A DNA stretch of 64,000 nucleotides from Paraphoma chrysanthemicola. Taxonomy: Eukaryota; Ascomycota; Dothideomycetes; Pleosporales; Phaeosphaeriaceae. Of the stretch, positions 23,074 to 33,874 are shown piece after piece; positions within the stretch are counted from its first letter, which is position 1, and each line of letters begins with the position of its first letter. The notes below the pieces were generated by a model, which was not told the DNA's origin, made no database searches, and saw nothing but the letters and a program-made list of their open reading frames with translations. The position numbers and the translations under genes are program-made. The stretch lies in the NCBI GenBank assembly GCA_020744225.1, contig JAGMWG010000016.1:310001-374000 (forward strand), given 5' to 3'.

Positions 23074-24294
23074 ATGACTTTAGCATCACACGCTGCTCGA
23101 ACGACACGGTTTTTATCCAGCACGGCAATTGCATCAACAAGACTAGCGTCACTAAACCGACACCTGCATCCAAGATCCATCGGAACAAGAAAGATGTCAT
23201 CGCTTCCCGACACAATGAAGGCGGTGTTGATCGAGAAGACTGGGGGTACAGATGTCTTGCAGTACAAGACAGTACCAGTCCCAAGCTTAAAAGAGGGCGA
23301 AGTGCTTGTCAAGAACGAATTCATCGGCATCAACTATATCGACACGTGAGTAGTACGTTGCGGAGTAGGGATTAACACTGATACGTCGTAGGTACTTCCG
23401 CTCAGGCGTGTATGCACCGCCAAACTATCCTTATGTACTGGGACGCGAAGGGTCGGGCACCATCGCGGCTGTTGGACCCAAAGTCCCATCCGACCTTTCA
23501 GTCGGCAAGCGGGTCGTCTACATGGGTCAGTATGCATATGCAGAGTACACTCCAGTTGCAAGCAACTACACGATTCCCATTCCGGACTCCATTGAGACCA
23601 AGACTGCGGCAGCAGCGGTGCTTCAGGCCCTCACTGCTTTGACCCTGATCCGTGAGGCGCATGCCGTCAAGAAAGGCGAGTGGGTGCTTGTGACTGCGGC
23701 AGCTGGTGGTGTAGGCTTGTGGTTGTGCCAGCTTCTCAAAGCAGTAGGCGCACACGTTATCGCAACAGCGAGCACAGAGGAGAAGAGAGCGCTTGCGAAG
23801 GAGAATGGAGCCGAGGTTGTGCTTGGATACTACGAGGAAGATCGAGACCAGTTTGTGAAGAAGGTCTTGGAGCTCACCGGCGGCGAAGGTGTTCATGCAG
23901 TCTTTGACTCTGTTGGCAAGTCTACATTCGACAGCAGTCTAGCTGTAGTGCGACGAAAGGGTACCATGGTCAGCTTTGGCAATGCTTCGGGCCCTGTCAC
24001 AGGATTTGCTCTTGCGTATGATATCTTCCATTCTGCTTGCTTCGAAGCAGCACTTGCTAATCAGATCATAGGCGACTGTCTCCCAAGAATGTGAAGCTCG
24101 TGCGGCCAACGCTCTTCAACTACATCGCTACGCGCGAGGAGTTGCAAGAGGCTGCATCTGAGTTGTGGAAATTCATCGAGAAGGATGGTCTCAAGGTCAA
24201 GATTCATGATGTGTACCCGTTGAGCGATGTTGTGCGAGCAACCCAGGACATTGAGGGTAGGAAGACTACTGGTAAGCTTCTGTTGAAGCCATAA
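23074..24294 (+). CDS. NADPH:quinone oxidoreductase (zeta-crystallin-like)
   Basis: Three exons, 23074..23345, 23392..24015 and 24072..24294, 372 aa. It belongs to the medium-chain dehydrogenase/reductase superfamily, quinone oxidoreductase branch without the zinc site. N-terminal GroES-like part: MKAVLIEKTGGTDVLQYK, GINYIDTYFRSGVY, PYVLGREGSGTI. The Rossmann part has VTAAAGGVGLWLCQLLK and GAHVIATASTEEK. The C-terminus is LSPKNVKLVRPTLFNY...GRKTTGKLLLKP. The 40 residues before MSSLPDTMKA are Arg/Ser-rich with almost no acid and may be a mitochondrial targeting peptide; if translation starts at 23194 instead the protein is cytosolic. The last intron (donor GTATGA, branch GCTAATC) was chosen because it restores the RLSPKN block. 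It reduces quinones with NADPH. Confidence 0.92.
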
Positions 24295-25260
24295 GCAGCT
24301 TGCAATTCAAGCGTCGAGGCTCTAGCAAAATTCAGTAACAAATCAACTTTCAAACGACTCGCACATTTCACTACCATGAGTGATGATTGAAGCTATTCGT
24401 AACCATTGGCTTCACTTTGAAGCTAGCCACGCTCATCTATAACCTCAATGGCATTGTAGGCGTACCTGTTCTTTCCTTTTTGTTATCTTAACTGACCTGG
24501 AGTATTTAGAAATTAGGTTGACATGAGTCTGTAGTCGAATCGCGGTGTGGACATTGATGTTGGCTAAATATACTCGGCCGTGTGCTTCTGCTATTCGGCC
24601 GTGCACGTTACATAGTACTACCCCAGAGAGTTACCACAATCTTTAAATAATGTAGGATAGATACATTGGCATGCTACTAAAAAGAAATTGCTGTAGTTGC
24701 TTTGAGGCTCTCAACTATTTTTCGTGTGTTAATTTACGCCGATAAACAGATGCGGAGATCTCCAGGAACTGCCAAGCGATAAAAAGCGGCCGAATAGCAA
24801 AAGCGAGCGGCCGAAAATATGTTGCCTCGATGTTGGCTGGTGTTGTCTTTTTACATGGTGGACTCGAAGGAATTAGGCTGGAGGTACTTAAGGAAAGAGT
24901 ATTGCGGCCAAGCGGTCATGAGCATGATTAGGGTGAGTTGCAAGATCAAGGGGCGTGGTTAAAACTCGTTTAATCAGTGCTGAAGCATTTTGAAGCATCG
25001 TCATCAGATTTCTCAGTCTCGAGGGATATACCAGTCAAGGTCTTGCTGAGAATACAAACCGCAGCCTGAAAGAAAGACAGCCATAGTGCTGCACGTCGAT
25101 CCTCAAGGTTGAAGCCATACCAACTCCTGTCTACCTTCAGGACTCCAAACGCCAGCAATGAGACGTGATCTCCACCACAATATCATCATCGCCATGCCAC
25201 CAACTCCAGACTCCGTGTCTTAGATCGTAAGGTCGACCACACCAACCAGCTCCTCCAGCT
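24295..25260. other. Intergenic, convergent 3' ends, holds a MITE-like element
   Basis: Between convergent genes. It contains the inverted-repeat element at 24573-24817 and otherwise only short chance frames. Confidence 0.6.
24573..24817. mobile_element. MITE-like element, 245 bp
   Basis: Two inverted ends face each other. The left end (24573-24601) and the right end (24787-24817, read in reverse) share a 27-nt core that begins and ends with CGGCCG and contains GCTATTCGGCCG, with four mismatches. Each end is flanked by TA (24571-24572 and 24818-24819), as expected of a Tc1/mariner-type target duplication. The middle has no open frame of use, so the element is non-autonomous. A 10-bp direct repeat GATGTTGGCT also flanks it (24556-24565 and 24829-24838) and is an alternative or older duplication. 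Superfamily assignment is tentative. Confidence 0.65.
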
Positions 25261-26328
25261 CTAGTTGCGCTCTTGGAGCGAGTCGTTTACACCTGCTCAT
25301 GAGCACGTTAGTGACCTCTTTTGCTAAACACTCGCACTGCGCGCAGCCCGTAGCGGAAGCGGAGCAAGCTGATGTGGTCAGTGGGCTCCGTTGCCATGTG
25401 AAGCAGGCTAGCACACGAGAGAAAGAGAAGATATTGACTTACGCTCGGACATGCTGTCTTCGTCATCGCCGGTGAGCTCCTTGACCCACTCCTTCGCGTC
25501 AACGAAAGTATCGGCGTCGTCAACCTCAACTTCTCCCTTGACGATTGCGGTGGCCTCAGTGGTCGGGACTGGGATATCGGCGGCCTTCTTGCTCTTGGCG
25601 ACCTTGGACTTCTTAGGTGACTGCTCCTCCATGTCGATGTTCTCATCCTCGGGCTCGTTCTTGATGTTCACCGTGTCCTCGGCGGCGGCCGAATTCTTCG
25701 GGGCAGCGCGCTTTCGCTTAGGCGTGGGAGTAGGCGTGGCGTTGGTGGACTTGTCGTTATCGTCTTGAGTCCAGACAGGCTTCTTTTTGCCGGACTTTGA
25801 GGTCTTTGGGGTCTTTGGAGTGTTGGGCGCAGGAGTGCCCGACTGGCTGCCAGGCGCAGTCTCACCTGCCTCGAAGGCCTGTTTCATGCGAGAGTAACGC
25901 TTGCTAGCCGCACCGGATGTGGTGTTGCAGGCGTCCGCAATCTCCTGCCAGTTCATGGTCTGCTTGGTAATTAGTTTTCGCACTCGAGGTGACAAGTCGC
26001 TCGGACTCACCTTATCGCGGGTAGAGTGCTTGAGACAGAGCCAGAGGAACGCGTAGACGGAGCCAGCAGGCGTCTCGCCCTTCTCCATGCTCTGCTTGAG
26101 ACGCGACCAGCGCTTGCTGACTGCGCCCTTCTTGAGGTCCATCGCTGCGCCGACAGCTCCCCAGTCGATCTGTGAAAGCTATTAGCTAAGATAGATATGG
26201 AACGAATCTGGAGCAACGATACGCGTGGATAGATTCGGAGCTCTCATCCCCAATATACTTACAGTGGGAGTGCCGCCATGCGTGAGCACGAGGTACAGAT
26301 ACTGGACGTTCTCTTGTTCAGTGGGCAT
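25261..26328 (-). CDS. Nuclear protein with two Myb/SANT-like repeats
   Basis: Four exons, complement(25261..25292, 25443..25959, 26011..26169, 26263..26328), 257 aa. Residues 1-65 hold a first Myb/SANT-like unit (IDWGAVGAAMDLKKGAVSKR then WSRLKQSMEKGETPAGS). Residues 76-115 hold a second, clearly related unit (MNWQEIADACNTTSGAASKR then YSRMKQAFEAGETAPGS), and an intron separates them. The rest is Lys/Pro/Thr-rich with basic stretches (PKRKRAAPK, KKSKVAKSKK) that look like nuclear localisation signals, and an acidic end. It probably binds DNA or chromatin. The short last exon (SERVNDSLQERN) was chosen for its CACTAAC branch point; using an earlier acceptor the frame would run to 25220 instead, so the last residues are uncertain. 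Confidence 0.75.
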
Positions 26329-27027
26329 CGTGACTCCGAGCGATTGCTGCGTAGCTGAATGTAAGGCTGATGATTGGGCTGACTCGCGATTGTTGTTCGA
26401 GAGATGGAGGAGGAGAGACAAGAGACAAAGCTGTCAGAGATACCCCAGCTTTATACAGGTGAGAGCAGCTCTACATGTCGCTCTGACATGTCTAGACGCG
26501 CTAACATTTTTAGCGCCCTTTCGCCTGCGGTCACCAGGAGGAACAGTGAAGAGAGGTCTGAGCAAGTCGAGGTGAAGGCGGATCTTGCGGTGAACATGTT
26601 GGTAAGGTGATCTTTCAGACGATCGGGGCCGTGGCGGCTGTGTGCAGCATGAAATATTACGGAAGAAGACCGGGACAAATGAGCAGATTTAAATAATTGC
26701 ACCTTGCCTGACACCTCCGGTAGGACATTCCCGAATGCCTTCACGTACGTTGAAAGTGGCGGTGCAACGTCTATAACACACTGAAGGCCTCTAGGCTGAT
26801 GCATAATGGCTGTCTTTGCCAGTCCGGCCAGATTTGTATTTATCCGCGCTGTTTGTAGATCAAGTTGGCGGATGGGATATAGCTGCACAGGTGCGCAGAG
26901 CAAGCTTGCAAGAGCGTGCAACAATGGACGTAGCGCAGCACGGCACAGTCCTAAAACTTCATACAGATCTAGTTCTCGCATCCTACTTGACTGGCCTGGC
27001 CTGTATGGTGTCACCTGTAGCGAGAAT
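26329..27027. other. Intergenic, promoter of the Myb-like gene
   Basis: Upstream of the Myb-like gene and downstream of EXO84. A 187-codon minus-strand frame (26451-27014) has no domain or splice support and was not called. CT/GA-rich tracts lie near 26400, as is common in fungal 5' UTRs. Confidence 0.45.
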
Positions 27028-29149
27028 CTAACTCAACCCCAAGCCAATTGGCTCTTGTCTTGACACCTCATTTTCCCTCACGCCACTGCCTACCAGTTCT
27101 GTGAAGTCCAACCCCACCTCTTTGAGCATTTTTGCGTGCTCGTGGGCCAGGTCCATACACTCAGTCCAAAGCTTCCCACCTTCGTTCACGCTGCTGAGTT
27201 GTCGCTTTAGCAGTACGTTGAACTGATCAACGTGCTCTTTTGCCCACTTGACGCATGCGGACATGAGCTGCTGTGGAAAGCATTTTTGGAACATGTCGAC
27301 AGTGTTCTTGATGACGGTGAAATAGATGAAGGATATCTGAAAGATGTAGTCGGGAAGATTGCCTTCGAAAATGCATTGTCTGATATTTGTTTAGAGTCCA
27401 TGAACGATACAACAGTGCAAGAAATGGCATTAACGTACCTTGTGCGTGTCTTGATGAGGTTCCCGCGAGCCTCGAGGTAGGCTTCTCGCGCCCGGTCCTC
27501 GAAACCGAGTCGGACGACCCACGCTACATGCTGTTTGACTGATGTGAACCAGTTGTTGTTCTCTACAAGCTGTTTGATCAAGATGTTGGCTAGCTTCGCT
27601 GCCCGCTCGTTCACCTTGAAGGTGACAAGCGCCTTTGCCATTTCGTTGCTTCTGATGTTTTTCGCCAAGTCCTTCAACTTCTCTACCTTGATAACTGCGT
27701 TTTCGAAATGTTGCAGTGCAATCTCAATGTCCAGTTCGTCAAGCTGTGTCTCAACCCAGCGAATGTTCCTCTGTTGCCCATCGACATCTACGAATGAGCT
27801 GATCTGGTTGGTGTTCACAGCTTCAGACAGATTTTCGAGAAGATCGGTCTTCTTCACAAGGTCAGGATCACGAGAGAGTAAGTGATTGTATGAGTCTTGC
27901 ACGCGATCCTTTTCCTCCACCTCAGCTTCCTGGCTCTTTCGCAAGTCATCTTTGGTCTTCCGGAACGTAGAGATGAATGCCGATTTGTCGGGAAAATCGT
28001 CCCTCTTCGTATCGTACGTGAAGGATTCCGATCCTGCCCGTATGATGATCCTCTCCTCCGGAGTCCTGGTGACATGGACGTCCTGCAGCGGTAGACATAA
28101 GATGGCTTTGTATTCCACAGCGGACCGATTGCCATCACGTTGGCCCGGGACATCGTTGCGCGCTTTCTTCTCTCCGGCCACAAGCAAGTGGTCATTTAGA
28201 AGCAAGAGCTGAACTCTACGCCTGGCTTTAAGAGTTGCCGAGTCTAGTTCGAACCATCTCTTCGACCTCCAGACAATGAACCGTCCTGGGATTGGCGGCA
28301 GATACTTCTGTGAGCCCTCGACATCTCTGTATAGTTGTTGCAGTTGACCGGCTCGGATTTGGTTGAGATCACCAATGGAGCTGCGATTAGCTCGCCGGGT
28401 GCTAGCCATGTCATTGTCGGTATGCGAGGCCGAGGCTGTTTGTTCCAATGTTGTTGTGAGGTCGGACATCAGTTGGCGCAGCGTTCGCATCTCGCTCTTA
28501 AGCTTCTCTGCCTCCTTGCTAATCTTGATGAACTGTGTCCGATTCTGGTACACGTTGGTCTGAAGATCGACTGAGGTGCGGTGCTTCGTCTTTCGTAGCT
28601 CTTCCTGGAAGCGTCGAATGTCTTCTTCCGAGGCGTCTGCGAGGACAGATGACACATCTTGACCAGGTCAGCGAATATCACGGATGCTTTTGTGTCTAGT
28701 TGCTTACACTGCTCTGCTCGCAGATTGGGATCCCGGAGTGCTCTCATGTCAACCCTCAGCCCTCGCCCATCACCGCTTGGCGGCGGCTTCCCGTCTCTTG
28801 TCTGGCTCTTCTCCCGGAACTGGTTCGGTATCTGCGGCATGTCTGGCATTGGTCCATTGCCAAAGTCGCTGGGCAGGGTCGTGATCTTCTGCGAGTACCT
28901 CCTCTTGACCAGATCCGCCGTCTTATCAGCTCTCTGCGGCCTTTCTCGCGGGACATCTCCTCTGTTCTGCCGCGACCGGTTGGAGTCTGTGGAGGGCCGT
29001 CCTGCGCTCGAAATGCTGGGAGCTGCAACACCGGCGCCAGCGGGCATGGGCGCACTGATCTGACGCGGCGCGCTGATGGTCGGCGGCCCTTTCTTCTTGT
29101 CCTTGTCGCGCTTCTTGCGAAGCGATATGCCCTTTGACTTTTCCGACAT
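27028..29149 (-). CDS. EXO84: Exocyst complex component Exo84
   Basis: Three exons, complement(27028..27379, 27439..28657, 28708..29149), 670 aa. It is a subunit of the octameric exocyst that tethers secretory vesicles at the plasma membrane. Residues 1-130 are basic and probably disordered (LRKKRDKDKKKGPP). Residues 150-225 form a coiled coil (EEDIRRFQEELRKTKHRT, EAEKLKSEMRTL). Residues about 262-375 form a PH domain (GRFIVWRSKRWFELDSATL, VQLLLLNDHLLVAG). The rest is the helical Exo84 C-terminal domain (FENAVIKVEKLKDL, then FQKCFPQQLMSACVKWAKEH). Intron 1 joins RAEQ to YVSSVLADASEED in phase; intron 2 joins TRTR to QCIFEGNLPDY. The frame is open a little upstream of the ATG but no earlier ATG was preferred. 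Confidence 0.95.
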
Positions 29150-29424
29150 CTTGCCTGCAAGATCTGGGGTTGGCGGGGGCAATTGAGTGGGTGTATACGT
29201 AGCACCGGTCGAGTGTTCAGACGTGACAGGTTGCTACCTTACACCCATGCATGCGGACCGCGGTCGCTGGGAGCTCGGGCCAACACCGCGAATCGTGCCT
29301 TCCCTAACATCGAAAAAGTTCCTCGACACCTTCCATCGCCGCCCACTCTGACCCGCAATCACTTCGCTGCTCACCCGTTCCCGCAACCCAGCCTCAATCT
29401 CACCGCCGCGGCTTCATTTCGACC

Positions 29425-30046
29425 ATGTCTTCGTCGTTAAAACCCTCCACAATTGCCGCCATCAGCGTGGGCACCGTCGTCACAGGCTTTCTCGCATACG
29501 CCATCTACTTCGACCACAAGCGACGAAATGACCCCGACTTCCGCAAGCAGTTGAAGCGCGAGTCGAAGCGGACACAGCGCGCGGCTAAGGAGCAAGAGGA
29601 GGCACAAGGCGCGGAGCAGAAGAAGGCGATTCGGGAAGCAGTGGCGCTGGCGAATGAGGAGGGGTTCCCTAAGGACCCAGAGGAGGTTGAGGCATACTTT
29701 ATGCAGGAGGTCGCACAAGGAGAGGGCATGGTACAGAAGGGTATGTTAATCCGAGCATTCTTGGTTGCGTGCAGGCTGACTTTATCGCAGGCGCAGACAA
29801 TGTTGAGGCTGCTCTATGCTTTTACCGCGCGCTCAAGGTCTACCCGAACCCACGGGAGCTGATCAACATCTACGACAAGACCGTACCCAAGGTACGCTTT
29901 TAGAATATCATGTTACGTACGAATCACTGACAAAATCCCAGCCCGTCCTCGACATCCTCGCGGAGATGATTGCAGTCGATACCTCGATTCCCGTTGGCGG
30001 CAGCAAGACCCCATCGGAGTCTGGATCCGCCGGCGACCTCGAATAA
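29425..30046 (+). CDS. TOM20: Mitochondrial import receptor subunit Tom20
   Basis: Three exons, 29425..29740, 29791..29891 and 29942..30046, 173 aa, close to the yeast length of 183. It sits in the outer mitochondrial membrane and recognises presequences for the TOM complex. An N-terminal membrane anchor (AAISVGTVVTGFLAYAIYF, residues 10-29) is followed by a basic stop (DHKRR), a Glu/Lys/Arg-rich linker, and the TPR-like receptor domain (PEEVEAYFMQEVAQGE, EAALCFYRALKVYPNPRELI, NIYDKTVPKPVLDILAEM). The tail is Gly/Ser-rich and acidic. It is divergent to EXO84 across a 275-bp promoter. Confidence 0.95.
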
Positions 30047-30482
30047 ACACATTTACGATGATCTTAGCACGAAGCGAGCATTTATGGACCCAACTCTTCC
30101 CGATCACGGCTCAGTGTAGCATTCTTGTATATGTAAAAGCACGATTTGATTTAGGATTTGGTCGAGTCGATAGCCGGCGTTCCGGTTCGGCGTGAAGCGC
30201 AGGGCGTAGGCGGACTACGGCATAGACGGGCTCCAATGCAACTCCCAATATCAACAGACAGTCGGCCAAAGTGACATCCAACATGACGTCACTCGACATG
30301 CGGTCCATGTTGCGCTGATACACTACAGATTACAAGTCTACTTCCAGTATCTGCCCCAAGATGCAGCCAATGCCCTGAACGCCTTGCTCTCAAAGACTTC
30401 CTCTGGACGACTCGCAAACGTACCCAAATAATTACAAGCGCTGTAGCGGAATGGAACCGAGGTCTTTCAACGATGCCAATGT

Positions 30483-31312
30483 TCAGCATGCACATCCACT
30501 CTCCTGTTGCGGCTGGCTCGGGCTGATGTTCACGTCGATCACTAGGATTTGATTTAGCATGGTGGTTGTCGAGGGAGGGTGCGTACAACTCACTCTGACT
30601 TTGCCCTTGTTGCCCCTCGCCCTCCATGCCCGGCAACGCCTGTGCGATCCTCTTGAATAGCGCCTTTACGTTGTGTCCGACCTTTGCGCTCGTCTCAATG
30701 AACATGAGATTGTTCTTCTTCGCCTCCTCTTCACCCTGCGCCGTGGTGACCTCCCTCTTGTCGTTCAAATCCGTCTTGTTGCCTACGAGCACAATGATGA
30801 CGTCGTTTCCACGCTCGCCGCGCACATCATCCACCCACTTGCGCGTGTTCTCAAATGTCTTCTTGTTGGTGATATCGTACACGACCACGGCTACGCTAGA
30901 GTCACGGATGTATGAGGGAATCAGAGATCGGAATCGTTCTTGGCCGGCGGTGTCCCAGAGCTGTAGACGCACGGTTCGGTCTTCAAGGTACATGGTCTGG
31001 GCTAATGTTAGATGCAGGATGGAGTAGCGCTGGAAGAGTCGCACCTTGGAAAGGAAATCGATACCAATGGTCGCTTGGTATGTGTTGTCAAATGAATCGT
31101 ACATGAATCGTGTAATCAACGACGTCTTGCCAACTGTGCGCACAAATTAGCACGCATGATTTTCTTACATCTAGTCCGAGCGTCTCTGCGTACCACTTTG
31201 CTCGCCCAAGAAGACAAGTCTGGGGTGGGTCAGTATGTGAGCTCCCACTTTGGCCGCGGCGGTGTACTAACTTGAACTTCTTGAGTGGATTCGAATACCC
31301 TGACTGCGCCAT
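30483..31312 (-). CDS. YPT6: Rab GTPase Ypt6 (Rab6)
   Basis: Five exons, complement(30483..30541, 30594..30996, 31045..31133, 31194..31219, 31272..31312), 205 aa; one exon is only 26 nt. It controls retrograde traffic to and within the Golgi. G-box motifs: P-loop GEQSVGKTS, switch I TIGIDFLSKTMYLEDR, DxxG in WDTAGQERFRSL, NKTD, and ETSAK. The switch region DRTVRLQLWDTAGQ and IPSYIRDSSVAVVVYDIT is specific to the Rab6 branch. The last exon supplies the C-terminus MIDVNISPSQPQQESGCAC, a CXC geranylgeranylation signal that proves the exon. The splice into the last exon converts QSQ+A|TG into QSQM. Confidence 0.97.
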
Positions 31313-31610
31313 ATTGACAGAGGAGCTTCTCAGAAGCTATGCGATCGAGTTGATGGGTATCAGAGGAGCTTTATTCGAAGACTTGGGGTCGTGTGTCGAA
31401 CGCGGGGCAGGGCGAAGTGTGAATAGGAGTGATTCTGGAAGCCGTCTAACAGACGGACAGGTGCCCTGCAAAGGGTGGAGACTAGTGGACCCTGCAATGG
31501 GCGGCGGCCGAAGGTACGCTACGAGCAGATCGGGACTGGCGCGCTCTTCTCTTCCGCAACTTTTGAACTTTTTGAACCCCACAACTTTGCGACTACATTC
31601 TCAGATCACA

Positions 31611-32999
31611 ATGGCGGACACAGTTGCAGCACCTGCACAGTACAAGCAACCGAGTCGTAAGGGCAAGAAGGCCTGGCGCAAAAATGTCGACGTCACACAA
31701 ATCCAGACTGGCCTTGAAGATGTGCGCGATCAGATCATTCAAGGGTAAGTACTTTTTCCACGCCGCGCTACTATATCTAACAGCACACAGTGGTGTGATA
31801 GCAGAGAAGGCGTCGGACGAACTTTTCGCAGTCGACACAGTCGGGTCCGCCGACATTCAGAAAGAAGTCGCTAAGCGACACAAGCCGCTCAAGGTCGACC
31901 AAATCCTCGCTCAGCGGTCCGCTGTCCCCGCAGTCGCCTCACGGAAGCGCTTGTCAGACATCGACAACGAGGGAAAGAGGAAGAAGGTCAAAGTCTCTGG
32001 CAAGGAGTATGACAGACTCAGGGCGATCGCATACGGTGGCGAGCAGGTGAACAAGGACGTGGTGCAGACTGGCGTCGATGCCGCATATGACCCATGGGCC
32101 GTGCAAGAAGTTAAGAAGGACCCGAAATTCTCGTTCTTGGAGGAGAAGAAGGCGAAGAGGGAGCCCGTCACACTCAAACACGCACCGATAACACAAGTCA
32201 AGAGCGGAAAGACTCTGCCTGCGGTGCCAAAGCCGTCGGGTGGAAAGTCTTACAATCCCAAGTTCGAGGATTGGCAGAACGAGCTCATGCGCGAGTCCGA
32301 TAAGGCAGTTGAGGCGGAAAAGAAGCGTCTGCAAGAGGCACGGGAAGAGGCAGAGCTCATGGAACGCGCAGCAGCAGAAACGGAGTCAGACTCTGGCGAG
32401 GAGAGCGTATGGGAAAGCGAGTGGGAAGGCTTCAGCGAGAACGAGGACGATAAGCTGAAGAAGAAGAGGCCAGAGCGGAAGACGCCGTCGCAACGGAACA
32501 AGATCAAGAGGAGAAAGGAGGCCGAGCGCTTAGCACGACATGAAGCGAAGATGAAGGCCAAGGAGCAACAGGTGCAGGAAATCAAGAAGCTAGCCAAGAG
32601 CGTGGAGGCGAAGGAGAGGGCAAGAGCTGCTGTGAAGGACGCTCTCGAGAAGAATGCCATCGAGCTCGTGTCGGATGACGAAGGCGGAGAGGAGGAGGAG
32701 CTGAAGAAGCGGCAATTCCGCAAGCACCCGTACGTTCGATCACTTTATGCTGTCACTACCCTTGACTGACCTTTCACAGTATTCCAGAAGCTCCGCTCGA
32801 AGTCGTCCTTCCAGACGAGCTGCGCGACTCTCTTCGCCTGCTCAAGCCCGAAGGCAACTTGCTCAAAGACCGTTTCAGAAGTATGATGATCCGCGGCAAG
32901 GTCGAGTCAAGAAGGCAAATTGCATATGGAAAGCAGAAGAAGTACACCGTGTCGGAGAAATGGAGTTACAAGGACTGGCAATTACCTGCGGCCAAGTAG
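31611..32999 (+). CDS. NOP53: 60S ribosome biogenesis factor Nop53
   Basis: Three exons, 31611..31744, 31791..32729 and 32780..32999, 430 aa. In yeast Nop53 recruits the exosome (through Mtr4) to pre-60S particles for 27S/7S rRNA processing in the nucleolus. The N-terminus QPSRKGKKAWRKNVDVTQI is the family hallmark. A segment near residue 200 (KSYNPKFEDWQNELM) precedes a long charged helix with Glu/Lys repeats. The C-terminus RFRSMMIRGKVESRRQIAYG then YGKQKKYTVSEKWSYKDW is the other hallmark block. Both introns are small and their joins (QGGVIAEK; KHPIPEAP) are in phase. The promoter is shared with the divergent YPT6 gene (31313-31610). Confidence 0.92.
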
Positions 33000-33874
33000 A
33001 GCATATCAGCACGTACTGGGCGCATTCAATTCAAACATGCAAATTGCACATCCATCTGCTGCTACAATATCTGAGGTGATCTCATGAGAACAACATGATT
33101 GTTTCACTTTACTCCGTGATCAGCAACTTCAATGCACCGTGCCGCATACCAGCGAGCAACAGCGTGTACGCCCGTGGATTGTACCCATGCGCGTGAAATC
33201 ATCAGATTTGACACGCTCTGATCAATCGCGAAAGTTTGGAACAACAAGGAATCACAGTGATCAAAAAAGAAGCAATCGCAATTGAAAATTTTCGAAAACA
33301 GGAATTTGTAGTTTGCAACAATCTAGATATCTAATCTTGAGTACTTTCTTCATCATTCGTGTCACAACAAAACACAATGGATAAAGTATGTCCCATTTCC
33401 TTTCTGCTCCGCACTGTCAGCTCCCCTCCGAAGAAGGGAATCCAGCCAGGTCACCAGGAAGTGGAATTAATATAAGACGATCGTGAGCGCGCAGAGAGGC
33501 CGCGAGGGACCTGCTCAGCCATCGAATAGCTGAACCGAGACTCTAATGGATGCCTGTATTATAGTGTTAGTATGTGCGTAAACTTGTAGGGCGTGGTGTG
33601 GATTTACCTATAGACATGAAGAAACGAAGGAGGATCGCGAGCGCGAAAGGTTTTGAGGTTGGACCGCTGGCGCGGGCTTGGCGGAGCAGGGGTGCGAGGC
33701 GCGCTAAGGTGGAAGTTGGAGCTGGTGCGTCGCGACTGTTTTGTTCGTGGTGCTTGGGACCAGGACCGCAGTCGGTAGCTATACACTCACGCAAGACTTT
33801 GTGCGAGCGCCGTCTCTCTCTGACATAGTCTTCACATATCGCCGTACGGTACTACAGCTGGGCGACACTAGGCT
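33000..33874. other. Intergenic
   Basis: Between NOP53 and NUP84. Holds the NOP53 3' UTR and the NUP84 promoter. Short frames of 60-84 codons were dismissed. A/T-rich around 33200-33330. Confidence 0.5.

Noticed and set aside
26451..27014. 187-codon open frame on the minus strand
   Set aside because: No domain or start context; the amino acid make-up looks like chance reading of a promoter.
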